Positions 24,174 to 24,299 of a stretch of 24,299 nt of DNA are shown piece after piece (the stretch's first letter is position 1; each line of letters starts with the position of its first letter). Origin of the DNA: an uncultured Collinsella sp. (lineage in GTDB: Bacteria > Actinomycetota > Coriobacteriia > Coriobacteriales > Coriobacteriaceae); NCBI GenBank assembly GCA_900542905.1, contig UQPF01000024.1, forward strand, positions 1-24,299, given 5' to 3'. The position numbers and the translations under genes were made by a program. The notes under the pieces are model-generated. The model was not told where the DNA came from. It ran no database searches and was given only the letters and a program-made list of their open reading frames with translations.

Positions 24174-24299
24174 GGTTGATTTCCGATCTCAGCCGAACAC
24201 ATTGAGCAAATAGGCCATTCCCGCAGTTAGCTGAACGCCCCCGCGGCCCCTCCTGGGGTCCGGGGGCGCCGTTTTCCCAGTTGAAGGAACGGTGGAGAT
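24174..24299 (+). repeat. Dispersed 126-nt element copy 3 (reaches the window end)
   Basis: Same layout as copy 2 and the same 126 nt: a 64-nt head (24174-24237), a GC hairpin (24236-24250 with 24255-24268, imperfect), and the conserved end CCCAGTTGAAGGAACGG and TGGAGAT. The hairpin sequence differs from copy 2 but pairing is kept. The element may extend beyond the window. Confidence 0.72.

Noticed and set aside
24045..24299. Retron non-coding RNA
   Set aside because: The long stem is suggestive but no reverse transcriptase is encoded in the window and no msr-like features were recognised.

Overview
The window looks like a chromosomal segment of a high-GC Gram-positive of the class Coriobacteriia, probably Collinsella or a close relative. 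This is an inference from protein style and gene content: a two-gene transketolase, an L31 with a long Ala/Lys/Glu tail, a KMSKS-type TyrRS, and a secA-prfB pair sharing one base. No rRNA or tRNA gene and no CRISPR array was seen.

Layout. 1-8146 is ordinary chromosome: the end of a U32-peptidase-like gene, tyrS, adenine deaminase (ade), two convergent Cof-type HAD phosphatases, then on the minus strand an ACT-domain regulator followed by citrate synthase. 8147-15836 looks like an integrated island. It lies between two 64-bp direct repeats with two mismatches. From the left it holds a truncated tyrosine integrase, a small Cro-like regulator with a DUF2975-type membrane protein (minus strand), and two cassettes on the plus strand. 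Each cassette has a gene for a secreted Tyr-rich peptide and an ABC transporter. Cassette 1 is peptide, double-length permease, ATPase. Cassette 2 is permease-ATPase fusion (frameshifted near its N-terminus), then peptide. 15900-24299 is chromosome again: rpmE with a two-hairpin leader, secA, prfB, a YitT-type membrane protein, and transketolase N and C subunits. The window ends in a 123-nt hairpin and a third copy of the repeat that flanks the island.

How the parts may work together. The island is the most novel part. Two different secreted peptides, each beside a related ABC exporter, resemble a bacteriocin/immunity locus. The gene order of cassette 1 is like that of lactococcin 972 loci, but I cannot show sequence homology of the peptides. 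All three permease halves share an NGxGxxxYP[IV] motif, so the two transporters are related although built differently.

Other points of interest are a 126-nt dispersed element with a covarying hairpin; an RF2 with SPT in place of the UGA-reading SPF tripeptide, in a window where none of the 13 chromosomal genes ends in TGA; and strong hairpins just upstream of several start codons.
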